NCBI RefSeq assembly: GCF_002949795.1
Contig: NZ_CP026692.1
Location: 1,361,501 to 1,425,500, forward strand
Reading direction: 5' to 3'
Source: Nostoc sp. 'Lobaria pulmonaria (5183) cyanobiont'
GTDB taxonomy: Bacteria; Cyanobacteriota; Cyanobacteriia; Cyanobacteriales; Nostocaceae
Length of the DNA stretch: 64,000 nucleotides
Each line of letters opens with the position of its first letter. Positions within the stretch are counted from its first letter, which is position 1. The notes under the pieces are model-generated. The model saw only the letters and a program-made list of their open reading frames with translations. It had not been told where the DNA came from and ran no database searches. Both the position numbers and the translations under genes were made by a program. This document shows positions 51,595 to 60,263 of the stretch, piece after piece.

Positions 51595-52248
51595 ATGATG
51601 AATATTCGTCGAGTACTAGTAGCGACAGCGATTCCTGTTTTAGTTGGCACATTTGGTTTTCTTTCACTCAATCAAGCAAATGCCGCTAATCAATTCACTC
51701 GAATTGCACAGGCGCAACAACCGCCCAACCAACCATTAAATGAACGGCCGCGTCCACCTCGACCTGATTTTGCAGCCGCAGCGACAAAGTTAGGAGTTAC
51801 AGAAGCCCAGTTAAAGGCGGCATTGGGAGTTCCTGCCAATCCGCCAAATCCAGGCGATCGCAATCAACGCCCACCCAGACCTGATTTAAAAGCCGCAGCA
51901 GCAAAGTTAGGAGTTACAGAAGCCCAGTTGAAGGCGGCGTTAGGAGTTCCTGCCAATCCGCCAAATCCAGGCGATCGCAATCAACGCCCACACAGACCTG
52001 ATTTTGCAGCCGCAGCGACAAAGTTAGGAGTTACAGAAGCCCAGTTAAAGGCGGCGTTGGGAGTTCCTGCCAATCCGCCAAATCCAGGCGATCGGACTCA
52101 GCGCCCACCCAGACCTGATTTGAAAGCCGCAGCAGCAAAGCTGGGTGTCACTGAACAACAGTTGATCGACGCATTAGGTGTTCCACCTCATCCTCCTGGC
52201 GATGGCGGAGCCTCTCCTCAAGAAAATCGTCCTACTCAACCAAAATAG
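51595..52248 (+). CDS. Secreted repeat protein, paralogue B (four 39-residue repeats)
   Basis: A 217-aa protein; the second Met (51598) fits the GGAG ribosome site and the paralogue better. The signal peptide ends near LNQANA. Then come four tandem 39-residue units with consensus RPPRPDFAAAATKLGVTEAQ then LKAALGVPANPPNPGDRNQ, starting at DNA positions 51751, 51868, 51985 and 52102. Units alternate between FAAAAT and LKAAAA forms, so a 78-residue dimer has been duplicated. The last unit diverges (VTEQQLIDALGVPPHPPGD). KLGVTEAQLxxAL helices with Pro-rich linkers occur in secreted proteins of many bacteria without assigned function. Confidence 0.8.
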   Translation: MMNIRRVLVATAIPVLVGTFGFLSLNQANAANQFTRIAQAQQPPNQPLNERPRPPRPDFAAAATKLGVTEAQLKAALGVPANPPNPGDRNQRPPRPDLKAAAAKLGVTEAQLKAALGVPANPPNPGDRNQRPHRPDFAAAATKLGVTEAQLKAALGVPANPPNPGDRTQRPPRPDLKAAAAKLGVTEQQLIDALGVPPHPPGDGGASPQENRPTQPK

Positions 52249-52301
52249 CTGAATATTATCTAGGATTTACGCATTGACAAAAATTTGATCCTATAGCTGA
52301 G

Positions 52302-52577
52302 TACAGCATTTCATTAATTCGTAGCGAATTAAATTTGGTGATACCTTGCAATGCCAATGCATCCCAATACAATGTTAATGCGTCCCTCTGCAATGCCAAT
52401 GCGTCCCTCTGCAATGCCAATGCGTCCCTCTGCAATGCCAATGCGTCCCTCTGCAATGCCAATGCGTGTCCCTGCAATGCCATTGCATCCCGATACAATG
52501 TTAATGCATCGGCCGCATTGTTAATGCATCCCCCTGCATTAAAAACGCTACGCTTTTACCCAAAATTGTACTAAGTC
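52302..52577. repeat. Dispersed element with 21-bp tandem units, copy 2
   Basis: Nine contiguous units occupy 52347-52534; eight are 21 bp and the last 20 bp. Three central units are identical (TGCAATGCCAATGCGTCCCT plus C), showing recent expansion. The flanks match copy 1 at 25598-25856: left TACAGCATTTCATTAATT and GCGAATTAAATTTGG, right TGCATTAAAAACGCTAC and TTGTACTAAGT. Apparent frames across it (ALALQRD- or NANASLC-type heptad repeats) are by-products of the stop-free unit. Confidence 0.8.
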
Positions 52578-52633
52578 CATACTTTCAACAATAATTACGA
52601 ATTATTTTAATTAAGAGGCTGTACTACATTGTT

Positions 52634-54106
52634 CTAACTGAGGGTTTCAGTTTCATCAACGACAAATAGTCTACCTGCTTGACGAATAGCTTCGGGTTTG
52701 TGAGTTTGCAGGAACCTTAACACTCCAATGCCTAGCAATAGCCAAATTAAGACGACAACTGGTGCTAAGTGAAGCGGTGCTGGTGGAGGGGGATAAAGAG
52801 TGCCAACTAGAACACCAATAATCGCGATTATCGAGAGCCAAGGTAGCAGAACATAACGCAACCAACCAAAGCGAATCGTAGAGTTTTGCTCCAACTGAGC
52901 GCGGCGGTTTGTGGAGAAATATCGAAAACACGCCAAACTAGTTAATCCATAGATCGCAAGGGCAGCGAGCGTTAAAACTGTACCCAGAAACGCAAACGCC
53001 TGAATCGGTGTCCACAGCATTCCCAACCCCAGCCCCACAAATGCAGAACTGCCACTCAATCCGAGAATGGCATTTGTCGGTGTGTGATAGGTAGGATGAA
53101 TGTGCGCCAACCACTGGGGAAACAGTTCTTCTCGACTGATGGCATAGACAATCCGAGCAGCACCATTGAGAAAGGCAACGGCACAGGCATATCCAGCCAT
53201 AATTCCGGCAAAATCAATCAATAAGGCAAACCCATTGCCCCAAACGTGACGTGCGATCGTATCAAAGGGGGCAGCATCTTGAGCAAAGGCTACCATGTTA
53301 TGAATGCCATATCCCACCGTTGCCACATACGACATCAGCACATAGAACACGCCGACTAAGACTAAGGTGATCGTCGTCGCTTTTGGAATTGACTGGCGAG
53401 GATTTTGAATTTCTTCACCCAACGTGGTTGCGGATTCAAACCCGACGAAACTAAGGATGGACAAAATGATCCCGGCAACCAGATTGTTCTGCTGTGGTAA
53501 TCCCGTCAGCGTGAAGGGTACAAGCGTCAGTTGTCCGGTTTTGCCAGCTTGAATGAACACGATGAGCGCCAGCAACAGACAAACGCCGAGTTCAAACATC
53601 AATAGCGTCAGATCCAATTGCAGCGAGAAGCGAATGCCGCGATAACATACTGCCCCGACGATCAAAGCGAACAAGCAATACCATAATGTCCAGTTTAGGT
53701 GTACGCCAAACCAGTGCAGCAACAAATCTTGAAAATTCGCACTCATTACTAGAAAGACAAAGGCAATAGCTACACCAAAGGAAATTAAACTCAACCAGCC
53801 AGCGAGAAAGCCCCAGCGCACTCCTAATCCTTGAGTCACAAAGGTATACAATGAGCCACTTGTGGGGAACTCGGCTGCGAGTATGCTGATTTGATGAGCA
53901 ACCAGCAGAGCCACCCCAAAACCAATGATGTAGCACAACGGCATTGCTGCACCGACGAGTCCCGCTTGGGGAATGGTATTAAAAAAGATGGCACCCACCG
54001 GAGACATCGCAGCGACTGCCATGACGATCGCATGGCGCAATTGCAGCGTATTGCGTTGCAGCTTTGGGGATTCGTTTGAAGAATTTGTTGCAGGTGTCAT
54101 ATCCAA
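52634..54106 (-). CDS. APC-family amino acid/amine permease
   Basis: A 490-aa protein with 12 predicted helices. TM1 carries IVMAVAAMSPVGAIFFNTIP, the unwound glycine-type substrate region of the APC fold; the TM2-TM3 loop reads LAAEFPTSGSLYTFVTQGLG; TM6 begins near ILSILSFVGFESATTLGEEI, followed by NPRQSIPKATTITL, all strongly characteristic. The cytoplasmic tails are short. The substrate is probably an amino acid or polyamine, not resolvable here. It is transcribed away from aspS with ~260 bp between. G+C content is slightly higher than the neighbours. Confidence 0.9.
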   Translation of the reverse strand: MDMTPATNSSNESPKLQRNTLQLRHAIVMAVAAMSPVGAIFFNTIPQAGLVGAAMPLCYIIGFGVALLVAHQISILAAEFPTSGSLYTFVTQGLGVRWGFLAGWLSLISFGVAIAFVFLVMSANFQDLLLHWFGVHLNWTLWYCLFALIVGAVCYRGIRFSLQLDLTLLMFELGVCLLLALIVFIQAGKTGQLTLVPFTLTGLPQQNNLVAGIILSILSFVGFESATTLGEEIQNPRQSIPKATTITLVLVGVFYVLMSYVATVGYGIHNMVAFAQDAAPFDTIARHVWGNGFALLIDFAGIMAGYACAVAFLNGAARIVYAISREELFPQWLAHIHPTYHTPTNAILGLSGSSAFVGLGLGMLWTPIQAFAFLGTVLTLAALAIYGLTSLACFRYFSTNRRAQLEQNSTIRFGWLRYVLLPWLSIIAIIGVLVGTLYPPPPAPLHLAPVVVLIWLLLGIGVLRFLQTHKPEAIRQAGRLFVVDETETLS

Positions 54107-54368
54107 GGGTGGTTTATTTGCTGATACTGCTTATCATCCATGAATGGAAAAATGAGCGCAACTTATTCTCCGAACCCTGTGAGTAGACGACACCAATCTC
54201 TCAAATACGCATTATTTTATCACTCTGTGAATGCATAAGTCCTAATATAGGGTGAGATTATTTGATTTTTTCTTTCACGAGAACTACTACAATTACTATT
54301 GATGCTAGATAATGGGAAGGCTTTGACATTTTCTTGCCAATCTAGCCCGGAAACAATAACTAAGACTT

Positions 54369-56156
54369 ATGCGAACTCACTATTGCGGCGAACTCCGAAA
54401 AGAACATATTGGAGAAACTGTTACCTTTTACGGATGGATAGACCGTCGCCGCGATCATGGTGGTGTAATATTTTTAGATTTACGCGATCGCTCTGGAACT
54501 GTCCAAATCGTCAGCGATCCGCAACGCACCCCAGATTCTTACGAATATGCGAACACGCTGCGAAATGAATATGTTGTCGAAATCACTGGTAGAGTAACAC
54601 AACGTCCTGAAGAATCGTTGAATACCCGCATCCCCACAGGCGAGGTGGAAATTTACGCCGATAAAATTGAACTACTCAATGCTGTTCGCAAACAGTTACC
54701 TTTCCAAGTTTCTGTAGCTGACACCGAAACAGTGCGGGAAGACTTACGGCTAAAATATCGTTATTTGGATTTACGACGCGAACGCATGGCGCAAAATTTG
54801 CAACTGCGTCATCAAATTGTCAAAGCCATGCGTCGTTATTTAGAAGATTTGGAAGGTTTTATCGAAGTCGAAACCCCAATTCTTACCCGTTCTACCCCAG
54901 AAGGAGCGCGGGATTATGTTCTACCCAGTCGCGTCAATCCTGGGGAATGGTATGCTTTGCCGCAATCACCCCAGCTATTTAAACAATTGCTGATGGTATC
55001 CGGTTTAGATAGATATTATCAGATTGCCCGTTGCTTTCGTGACGAAGACTTACGCGCCGACAGACAACCAGAATTCACGCAGTTGGATATGGAAATGAGC
55101 TTCATGTCCCAAGAAGAAATTATCGAACTGAATGAAAATTTAGTTTGCCATATCTATAAAACAGTTAAAGGCATTGAGTTACAGCGTCCCTTCCCCCGTC
55201 TCACTTATGCTGAGGGGATGGAACGCTACGGTAGTGATAAACCAGATACACGCTATGGTTTGGAATTAGTTGATGTCTCAGATATCGTCAAAAACTCTAG
55301 TTTCAAAGTCTTTCGGGATACTGTTACTAATGGTGGTATCGTCAAAATCCTCCCCATTCCCAACGGTAACGATGTAATTTCTAATGTCCGCATTAAACCA
55401 GGTGGCGACTTATTTAAAGAAGCCAGCGAAGCCGGTGCTAAAGGTTTAGCTTTTATCCGTGTCAGGGATGATGGCGAAATTGATACTATTGGCGCGATTA
55501 AAGACAACTTAAGCGAAGAACAAAAACAAGAAATTTTGCGCCGTACAGGTGCAAAAGCTGGACATTTGCTATTGTTTGGGGCTGGTGATACTGTTACAGT
55601 TAATAAAACTTTAGATAGATTACGACAAGCGATCGCTAAAGAATTTGGCTTAATCGATCCAGAAAAAATCAACTTGCTGTGGATTACAGATTTCCCGATG
55701 TTCGAGTGGAATGCTGACGAAAAGCGCCTAGAAGCACTACACCACCCGTTTACAGCACCACATCCTGATGATTTGAGCGACTTAAAAACTGCACGCGCTC
55801 AAGCTTACGACTTAATACTCAACGGCGTAGAAGTTGGCGGCGGAAGTCTGCGGATTTATCAGCGAGAAATTCAACAGCAAGTGTTTGAAGCGATCGGTTT
55901 ATCTCCTGAAGAAGCACAAAGTAAATTTGGCTTTCTCTTAGAAGCATTTGAATATGGTACACCGCCGCATGGTGGCATCGCCTACGGTTTAGATCGTTTG
56001 GTAATGTTGTTAGCTGGAGAAGAATCTATTCGGGATGTCATTGCTTTTCCAAAGACACAACAAGCACGTTGTTTGTTAACAGATGCACCTTCGAGTGTAG
56101 ATGCTAAACAGTTGAAAGAATTACACGTTGCTTCGACTTATAAACCAAAGTCTTAG
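54369..56156 (+). CDS. aspS: Aspartyl-tRNA synthetase
   Basis: A 595-aa class II synthetase. The OB-fold anticodon domain is at 1-110 ([20 protein letters not shown]). Motif 1 is in [20 protein letters not shown]. Motif 2 has [20 protein letters not shown]. The bacterial insertion domain lies at ~285-420. Motif 3 is [15 protein letters not shown]. The C-terminus is [20 protein letters not shown], then [15 protein letters not shown]. It charges tRNA-Asp, and in many cyanobacteria also tRNA-Asn (non-discriminating type), which is not decidable here. The stop codon TAG overlaps the first base of the downstream IS terminal repeat (GAGGATGTTTGAAAA from 56156). Confidence 0.96.
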   Translation: MRTHYCGELRKEHIGETVTFYGWIDRRRDHGGVIFLDLRDRSGTVQIVSDPQRTPDSYEYANTLRNEYVVEITGRVTQRPEESLNTRIPTGEVEIYADKIELLNAVRKQLPFQVSVADTETVREDLRLKYRYLDLRRERMAQNLQLRHQIVKAMRRYLEDLEGFIEVETPILTRSTPEGARDYVLPSRVNPGEWYALPQSPQLFKQLLMVSGLDRYYQIARCFRDEDLRADRQPEFTQLDMEMSFMSQEEIIELNENLVCHIYKTVKGIELQRPFPRLTYAEGMERYGSDKPDTRYGLELVDVSDIVKNSSFKVFRDTVTNGGIVKILPIPNGNDVISNVRIKPGGDLFKEASEAGAKGLAFIRVRDDGEIDTIGAIKDNLSEEQKQEILRRTGAKAGHLLLFGAGDTVTVNKTLDRLRQAIAKEFGLIDPEKINLLWITDFPMFEWNADEKRLEALHHPFTAPHPDDLSDLKTARAQAYDLILNGVEVGGGSLRIYQREIQQQVFEAIGLSPEEAQSKFGFLLEAFEYGTPPHGGIAYGLDRLVMLLAGEESIRDVIAFPKTQQARCLLTDAPSSVDAKQLKELHVASTYKPKS

Positions 56157-56463
56157 AGGATGTTTGAAAAATTATGATGAGTAAAATTTTATGCCAATAG
56201 TCTCACCATAATCCAAATCATGGCAAGGTAAATAAACGTTTTGGCAGTTTCAGGAAGTAGCTCGTAGTCTTCGTGTAATCGCCGACACCAAAGAAGCCAA
56301 CCCAAGGTGCGCTCGATCACCTAGTGTTTTGGAAACAAAACAAACCCTTTGCGCTTTTTGGGTTGGAGTGCTACTTGTATAATCCAACGGCAAAGTTTAT
56401 CAAGCTCCTTGCCGCAGACTGTCGAATACTGCAAGCGATCATCGCAGAAAATCAGGCTTAAGT
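56156..56463 (-). mobile_element. Remnant of an IS5-like insertion sequence
   Basis: The left end GAGGATGTTTGAAAA follows TTA at the aspS stop. On the minus strand the C-terminus of a DDE transposase is readable: KELDKLCRWIIQVALQPKKR, KGFVLFPKH, a TAG stop where the family has Trp, then VIERTLGWLLWCRRLHEDYE and LLPETAKTFIYLAMIWIMVR ending LLA. This matches IS5-family transposases (VVERTFAWLxRCRRLxKDYE). The N-terminal half and the other terminal repeat are missing. The same terminal repeat bounds the MITE at 57491-57632. Confidence 0.75.
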
Positions 56464-56486
56464 CAATTAATAAGACTGCATAACTA

Positions 56487-56992
56487 ACTGGAGTTTAGAC
56501 TAACGCATGACAAAATGAACCAGCAGCACTGAGTTACAAGTTACATATCTCAAGCTAGAAAAGCTAAAAGGTCAAGCCGACTTGGGTTGTTCTTTTTTTG
56601 GTTTATTAGTAGTTTTTTTGACTGTCGGATAATTAATTTTACGCAGGCGAGCTTTTCCAGCAGGCCAACCAGGAGACTTTCCACGGGGTTGAGGTGGAAC
56701 AGACGGTGTACCAATCGTCGCCAAAACTCCACCCATTGTAGCTGATACCCTTACCCAGAATGGTATACACGCCTTGCCGAAATTGTTTAAGCTGTATCAA
56801 TAGTTGTCATGGTCAAACTGAAATTTCTCTATAAATTCAGCATTGACCATAATGCGGTCAGTTTAACATGGCTGACCGCTTTTTCTTCCAGTGTATGTCT
56901 GTATAATTAATTTTTCCAATCTTATTAACTTTTATACCAGTAAATGGGTATGGCCTTCCTAATGATCACTCACTTTTAGTCTAAACTCCAGT
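56487..56992. mobile_element. Internally deleted IS with 17-bp inverted ends
   Basis: ACTGGAGTTTAGACTAA (56487-56503) and TTAGTCTAAACTCCAGT (56976-56992) are perfect 17-bp terminal inverted repeats enclosing 506 bp. Inside, near the left end, is the C-terminus of a transposase (separate entry). The rest, including the catalytic region, is deleted. GACCATAATGCGGTCA-like hairpin sequence fills the right half. No clear target duplication is visible. Confidence 0.7.
56572..56736 (-). pseudogene. C-terminal transposase remnant
   Basis: The minus-strand frame ATIGTPSVPPQPRGKSPGWP, then AGKARLRKINYPTVKK up to a TGA (56572-56574), matches the end of a large cyanobacterial transposase family (TPxxxPxPRGKSxGW...RYPTVKK). 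The frame is open a little upstream of the Met at 56736 but the catalytic portion is gone. It lies within the 17-bp inverted-repeat element. Confidence 0.6.
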
Positions 56993-57052
56993 AAATTAAG
57001 GTGAAATTTAATATGACAATTATTTTTCACCTATGACTTAGTTAAAACGACA

Positions 57053-57253
57053 ATGAAGCAAGAAACGTTTAATATTTTGTCGAGTGTGTATACCCAATTA
57101 CAGCAGATAGCAGCACAATTATACACAGCCGCAGAAGTAGCACTTCAAAACAATGATTTTGACGATGCTAGTTTGCTTCAGAGTAGAGCGGATAAAATTT
57201 ATGAAGAGGCTGAAAATCTAGATACCTTGATAATTGAACTGGAGGGCGAATGA
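57053..57253 (+). CDS. Small helical protein, first of a coupled pair
   Basis: A 66-aa protein (LSSVYTQLQQIAAQLYTAAE, VALQNNDFDDASLLQSRADK) predicted to be wholly alpha-helical and acidic, with no signal peptide. It is followed by a second small coiled-coil gene whose ATG overlaps its stop (ATGA at 57250-57253). No family is recognised. Two helical peptides made in fixed ratio suggest a heteromeric bundle. The pair is bracketed by IS debris on both sides, so it may be recently acquired or a survivor. Confidence 0.6.
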   Translation: MKQETFNILSSVYTQLQQIAAQLYTAAEVALQNNDFDDASLLQSRADKIYEEAENLDTLIIELEGE

Positions 57254-57438
57254 AAACTGTTGAACAATTAAAAACTCGCATTCAAGAACTAGGTAGGCAA
57301 GCTGCACAGTTTAGTCAACAAGCTGTTGAAATTAGTATTACTAATCGAGAACAAAGTAAAAGTTTGATGAAACAAGCCAAAGAAGCTAGTAAACGTTGCC
57401 AATTATTAATACAAGAATTAAAAAGACAAATTACTTAA
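57250..57438 (+). CDS. Small basic helical protein, second of a coupled pair
   Basis: A 62-aa, strongly basic coiled-coil-like protein (TVEQLKTRIQELGRQAAQFS, QQAVEISITNREQSKSLMKQ, then RCQLLIQELKRQIT). GAACTGGAGGGCGA just upstream gives a GGAGG ribosome site inside the previous gene. The acidic/basic complementarity with its partner supports a direct interaction, but this is inference. It contains one Cys. Function unknown. Confidence 0.6.
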   Translation: MKTVEQLKTRIQELGRQAAQFSQQAVEISITNREQSKSLMKQAKEASKRCQLLIQELKRQIT

Positions 57439-57490
57439 AGTTGATTTATAAAGTAAATTTTAAGTAGGGTGTGTTATGGCTTTAGCCTAA

Positions 57491-57632
57491 GAGGATGTTT
57501 AAAAAGTCCTCCAGCGTGTGTTTCACTACCCTGGCTACCGAGAAACTGCTACGAGAGAATCGGAGTTTTGGGATTTGATATCCACCCCTGAGTCGCACTT
57601 GAAGCTGAAGCCGACCCTTTTCAAACATCCTC
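57491..57632. mobile_element. MITE with IS5-type terminal repeats
   Basis: A 142-bp element with ends GAGGATGTTTAAAAAG and CTTTTCAAACATCCTC, flanked on both sides by TAA (57488-57490 and 57633-57635), a 3-bp target duplication typical of IS5-related elements. The same end sequence bounds the IS remnant at 56156, which is thus a likely parent. The internal sequence has no open frame of note. Confidence 0.8.
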
Positions 57633-57700
57633 TAAATGCAATTTGCTAAAATTACTATAGTTTTTGTTTCTGAAATCTGGAAGAAATCTAGCATTTTATT

Positions 57701-58054
57701 ATGATTATGCGCCTTCCCTCAATTGCTGCGACCTTTCTGGTTGCTAGTCTTAGTATCGGTACACTTTTGAGTATTGCTACCCCAGCTTCAGCTCAAGAGA
57801 TAATAACTTGTTCAAGCCAAAATAATCGAAGGAATACTTGTTCGGTAGATACAAGAGGCAGAGTCAGGCTTGTCAGGCAATTGTCTAACACCAGTTGTAG
57901 AGGAAATTGGGGCTATCGGAGAAATCGTATTTGGGTGAGAAATGGTTGCCGAGCTGAGTTTTCAGTTGGCGATCGCAGAAACGACAGATATGACAGATAT
58001 GATAGAAACGATAGATATGATAGAAACGACAGATATGACAGATATGATAGATAG
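57701..58054 (+). CDS. DUF3011-domain secreted protein with Asp-Arg-Tyr repeat tail
   Basis: A 117-aa protein. The signal peptide SIAATFLVASLSIGTLLSIA is cleaved near TPASAQE. The DUF3011 domain (~30-90) has CSSQNNRRNTCSVDTRGRVR, LVRQLSNTSCRGNWGYRRN and RIWVRNGCRAEF, with four Cys for two disulfides. The C-terminal 25 residues are NDRYDRYDRNDRYDRNDRYD-type repeats encoded by GACAGATATGATAGA-like units. DUF3011 proteins are secreted and of unknown function. The repeat tail is likely length-variable among strains. Confidence 0.85.
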   Translation: MIMRLPSIAATFLVASLSIGTLLSIATPASAQEIITCSSQNNRRNTCSVDTRGRVRLVRQLSNTSCRGNWGYRRNRIWVRNGCRAEFSVGDRRNDRYDRYDRNDRYDRNDRYDRYDR

Positions 58055-58164
58055 GAAACTGGGTATTGCATCAATATAGATAGTTAAGCAGAATCCCCAG
58101 TGAATCCCCTTGCACCAAGTACAGTTTAACTCTGGCAATTCAATCTTATTTTCTCCAGTGTAAC

Positions 58165-58300
58165 AAGTAGAACGGCGTTAATCATTAAAGGTTTATATTA
58201 AGCGGCTCTAGACTTATTTTGAAGGCTAGAGCCTTCAAAGTAGAGAAAAAATCTGTTTTTTTACATTACTTAACATACTTTAATTTATTGCTGCCTACTT
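58165..58300. mobile_element. MITE-like element, copy 2
   Basis: The ends AAGTAGAACGGCGTTAAT and ATTAAAGGTTT on the left, and TTTTTACATTACTTAACATA and TGCCTACTT on the right, match the element at 10528-10660. The central hairpin is different: GGCTCTAG (about 58201) pairs with CTAGAGCC (about 58225). Length is 136 bp against 133 bp. The remainder of the 58055-58472 gap is A+T-rich and empty. Confidence 0.7.
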
Positions 58301-58472
58301 ACTTAAATATTTTTGTTACTTCAGCTAATTTTTAATAAAATGAAAAGTCAGTGTTGACGCGATCGTAAAAACTTTAAACTTTAAGTTCATATCCTAAAAT
58401 TACTTTGCTCTTTACCCTGTTAGGATATTAATCAGTGTAGAATATTCGCTTAATTTTTAATTATAAAAGTTA

Positions 58473-59984
58473 ATGATTAATATTAGTAAATTAAATAAAA
58501 TTGACTTTCTAGTTTTGATTGCAATTGTGATTATTGGTCTTATACATTTGCCTTTTCCATTTGACGGAGATCAAGCATTTTTTAGGCTAGGTGCTTTGGA
58601 GATGCAACAAGGAAAGGTACTCTATCGTGATTTTTGGGATGTGAAGCAACCGGGAATTTTTTGCTTTTACTTTTTAGCGGGAACTTTCTTTGGTTTTAAT
58701 GAGATTGGTATCCATCTCTTTGAACTTGTTTACATGGTGTTTCTGTCTATAGTATTGTTGTTGAGTCTTAAAAGCTATTTTCGGCATCCGATAATCGCAA
58801 GTCTAGTACCTTTGTTAACGGTTGGCGTTTACTATACTGTTTCACAGCCTTGGCATCTTACTCAAGTGGAAGCACTGGTTAGTTTTCCTTTGTTCATTTG
58901 TCTTTGGCTGACTTATCAATCTTTCAAATATGAAGGAAAGCAAAGATTCTTTCTACTTTTACTGTCAGGTTTTATTGGTGGGATTGTCCTCATTTTTAAA
59001 TTAATACTTCTGCTAATATTAATTTCATTTTGGCTAACTACTTTAATATATTCTGTGCTAATAAAGCAAGAGCAAATTCAAAAAGTTTTTTTAGAAATAT
59101 TTATTCCAATTTTGATGGGGATTATATTTCCTATTTTATTTATTGTTAGCTATTTTGCCTGGTTCAATAGTTTACCAATTTTGTATCAAACATTCTTTTT
59201 ATATCCACCTCGAATTGTTGCTAATTCCCAATTTGACCCAAGTGGGCTTTTTGCAGGAATAAAATGGTTCTTAAATCATTTTTACCCTCTACTTTTAGCC
59301 GCTACTGTTGCAGTAGACGTATCATTGCGTAAGTCTAAGAATATATTGACTTTGCTACTTGTAATTTGGTGCATTTTTGCTTGGGGTGTAATTGTTCTAC
59401 AACGTGGGGCATTTTGGGAATATCATTATTTACTATTGTTTGTACCTTTAGGTATTTTAGCAACTAAAGGATTAGATGTTTTATGGGAGTCTTTAAAAAA
59501 ATTGAGTTCCCCATTTACTACAATCCTGCTGATATTTTTGTTTTTCTTGCCTTTATCGAACAGTCTTATAAAAAAGAGTGTTGTTCTGGTTAATAATAAC
59601 TTTGCTTTAGCTGAAGATACACGATTTAAATATCAGACTGTTTTTAGAGAAAAATATCCATCTTTTCGTTCAGAGGCTGAATTTATCTCCCAACCAGGAA
59701 ATCTTCCTGGTAAGATTTATGTAGCTGGCGATCCATCTATTTACTACTTCTCCAATCGGACTCAGGCAACATCAATACGTGGTTGGGCACTTGAATATTT
59801 TCTGCCTGAACAATGGACAAAACTTCTAGAAGAGTTAGATTCATCTAAGCCTCCTTATATCTTTATTGATTATATTCAGCAGCCTACTATCAACAAAAAT
59901 TTCCCAAGAATGTTAGAATTTATTGAGGGAAGATACCGTATTTTACATCAAAATGATAACGGGATTTGGTATATTCTTTTGTAG
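58473..59984 (+). CDS. Polytopic membrane glycosyltransferase (GT-C/ArnT-like)
   Basis: A 503-aa protein with about ten membrane helices. The first extracytoplasmic loop carries PFDGDQAFFRLGALEMQQGK and VLYRDFWDVKQPG; an Asp in such a loop after TM1 is the catalytic feature of GT-C transferases using lipid-linked sugars. The C-terminal ~120 residues are soluble (DTRFKYQTVFREKYPSF, LPGKIYVAGDPSIYYFSNRT) and presumably periplasmic. It probably transfers a sugar from a polyprenyl carrier onto lipid or polysaccharide. It is followed by a terminator and stands alone; the GT4 gene 3 kb downstream could be related in process. Confidence 0.8.
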   Translation: MINISKLNKIDFLVLIAIVIIGLIHLPFPFDGDQAFFRLGALEMQQGKVLYRDFWDVKQPGIFCFYFLAGTFFGFNEIGIHLFELVYMVFLSIVLLLSLKSYFRHPIIASLVPLLTVGVYYTVSQPWHLTQVEALVSFPLFICLWLTYQSFKYEGKQRFFLLLLSGFIGGIVLIFKLILLLILISFWLTTLIYSVLIKQEQIQKVFLEIFIPILMGIIFPILFIVSYFAWFNSLPILYQTFFLYPPRIVANSQFDPSGLFAGIKWFLNHFYPLLLAATVAVDVSLRKSKNILTLLLVIWCIFAWGVIVLQRGAFWEYHYLLLFVPLGILATKGLDVLWESLKKLSSPFTTILLIFLFFLPLSNSLIKKSVVLVNNNFALAEDTRFKYQTVFREKYPSFRSEAEFISQPGNLPGKIYVAGDPSIYYFSNRTQATSIRGWALEYFLPEQWTKLLEELDSSKPPYIFIDYIQQPTINKNFPRMLEFIEGRYRILHQNDNGIWYILL

Positions 59985-60025
59985 ACAAACCACTACAACA
60001 ATCCTGAATCATTGATGAGAAACAA

Positions 60026-60056
60026 GATCCCCGACAACTTTTACGAAGTCGGGGAT
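60026..60056 (+). terminator. Intrinsic terminator after the membrane glycosyltransferase
   Basis: GATCCCCGAC (60026-60035) and GTCGGGGATT (60048-60057) form a 9-bp G+C-rich stem with a 12-base loop, followed by a weak T-tract (ATTTGCGGGTTT). It is 42 bp after the stop codon. Confidence 0.75.
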
Positions 60057-60074
60057 TTGCGGGTTTAGAGGCAG

Positions 60075-60170
60075 GAGGCAGTATAGCGCAGCGGTAGCGA
60101 GTCCGCGTACTCTTACAGAGAAGCAAGCTACGCGCAGCGTGTCGTAGAGAGCGTCAGCAGGAGGCAGAGG
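60075..60170. repeat. Nostoc-type interspersed repeat block
   Basis: Contains GTAGCGAGTCCGCG, GAAGCAAGCTACGCGCAGCG and GTGTCGTAGAGAGCGTCAGC, bracketed by two AGGAGGCAG copies (60069 and 60160). Superficially tRNA-like (GCGCAGCGGTAGCGAG) but with no acceptor or T arm. Same family as the block at 16391-16600. Confidence 0.65.
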
Positions 60171-60263
60171 TAGAAACTGTTTATATCTGATTTGGAGTTC
60201 TGCATTTTGTACTTCATTTGCTTGCAAACTGCTGTAAGTAAACGGTTTGTGTTGCTAGAACCC

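Noticed and set aside
52347..52534. CRISPR array
   Set aside because: Units are contiguous 21-mers without unique spacers, and no cas genes are present.
52256..52574. Open frames ALALQRD- and NANASLC-type across the second tandem array
   Set aside because: Same reason: repeat unit without stops, no ribosome site, no conserved protein character.
60075..60125. tRNA-like GCGCAGCGGTAGCGAG
   Set aside because: It belongs to a Nostoc interspersed repeat; no T-arm or acceptor stem.
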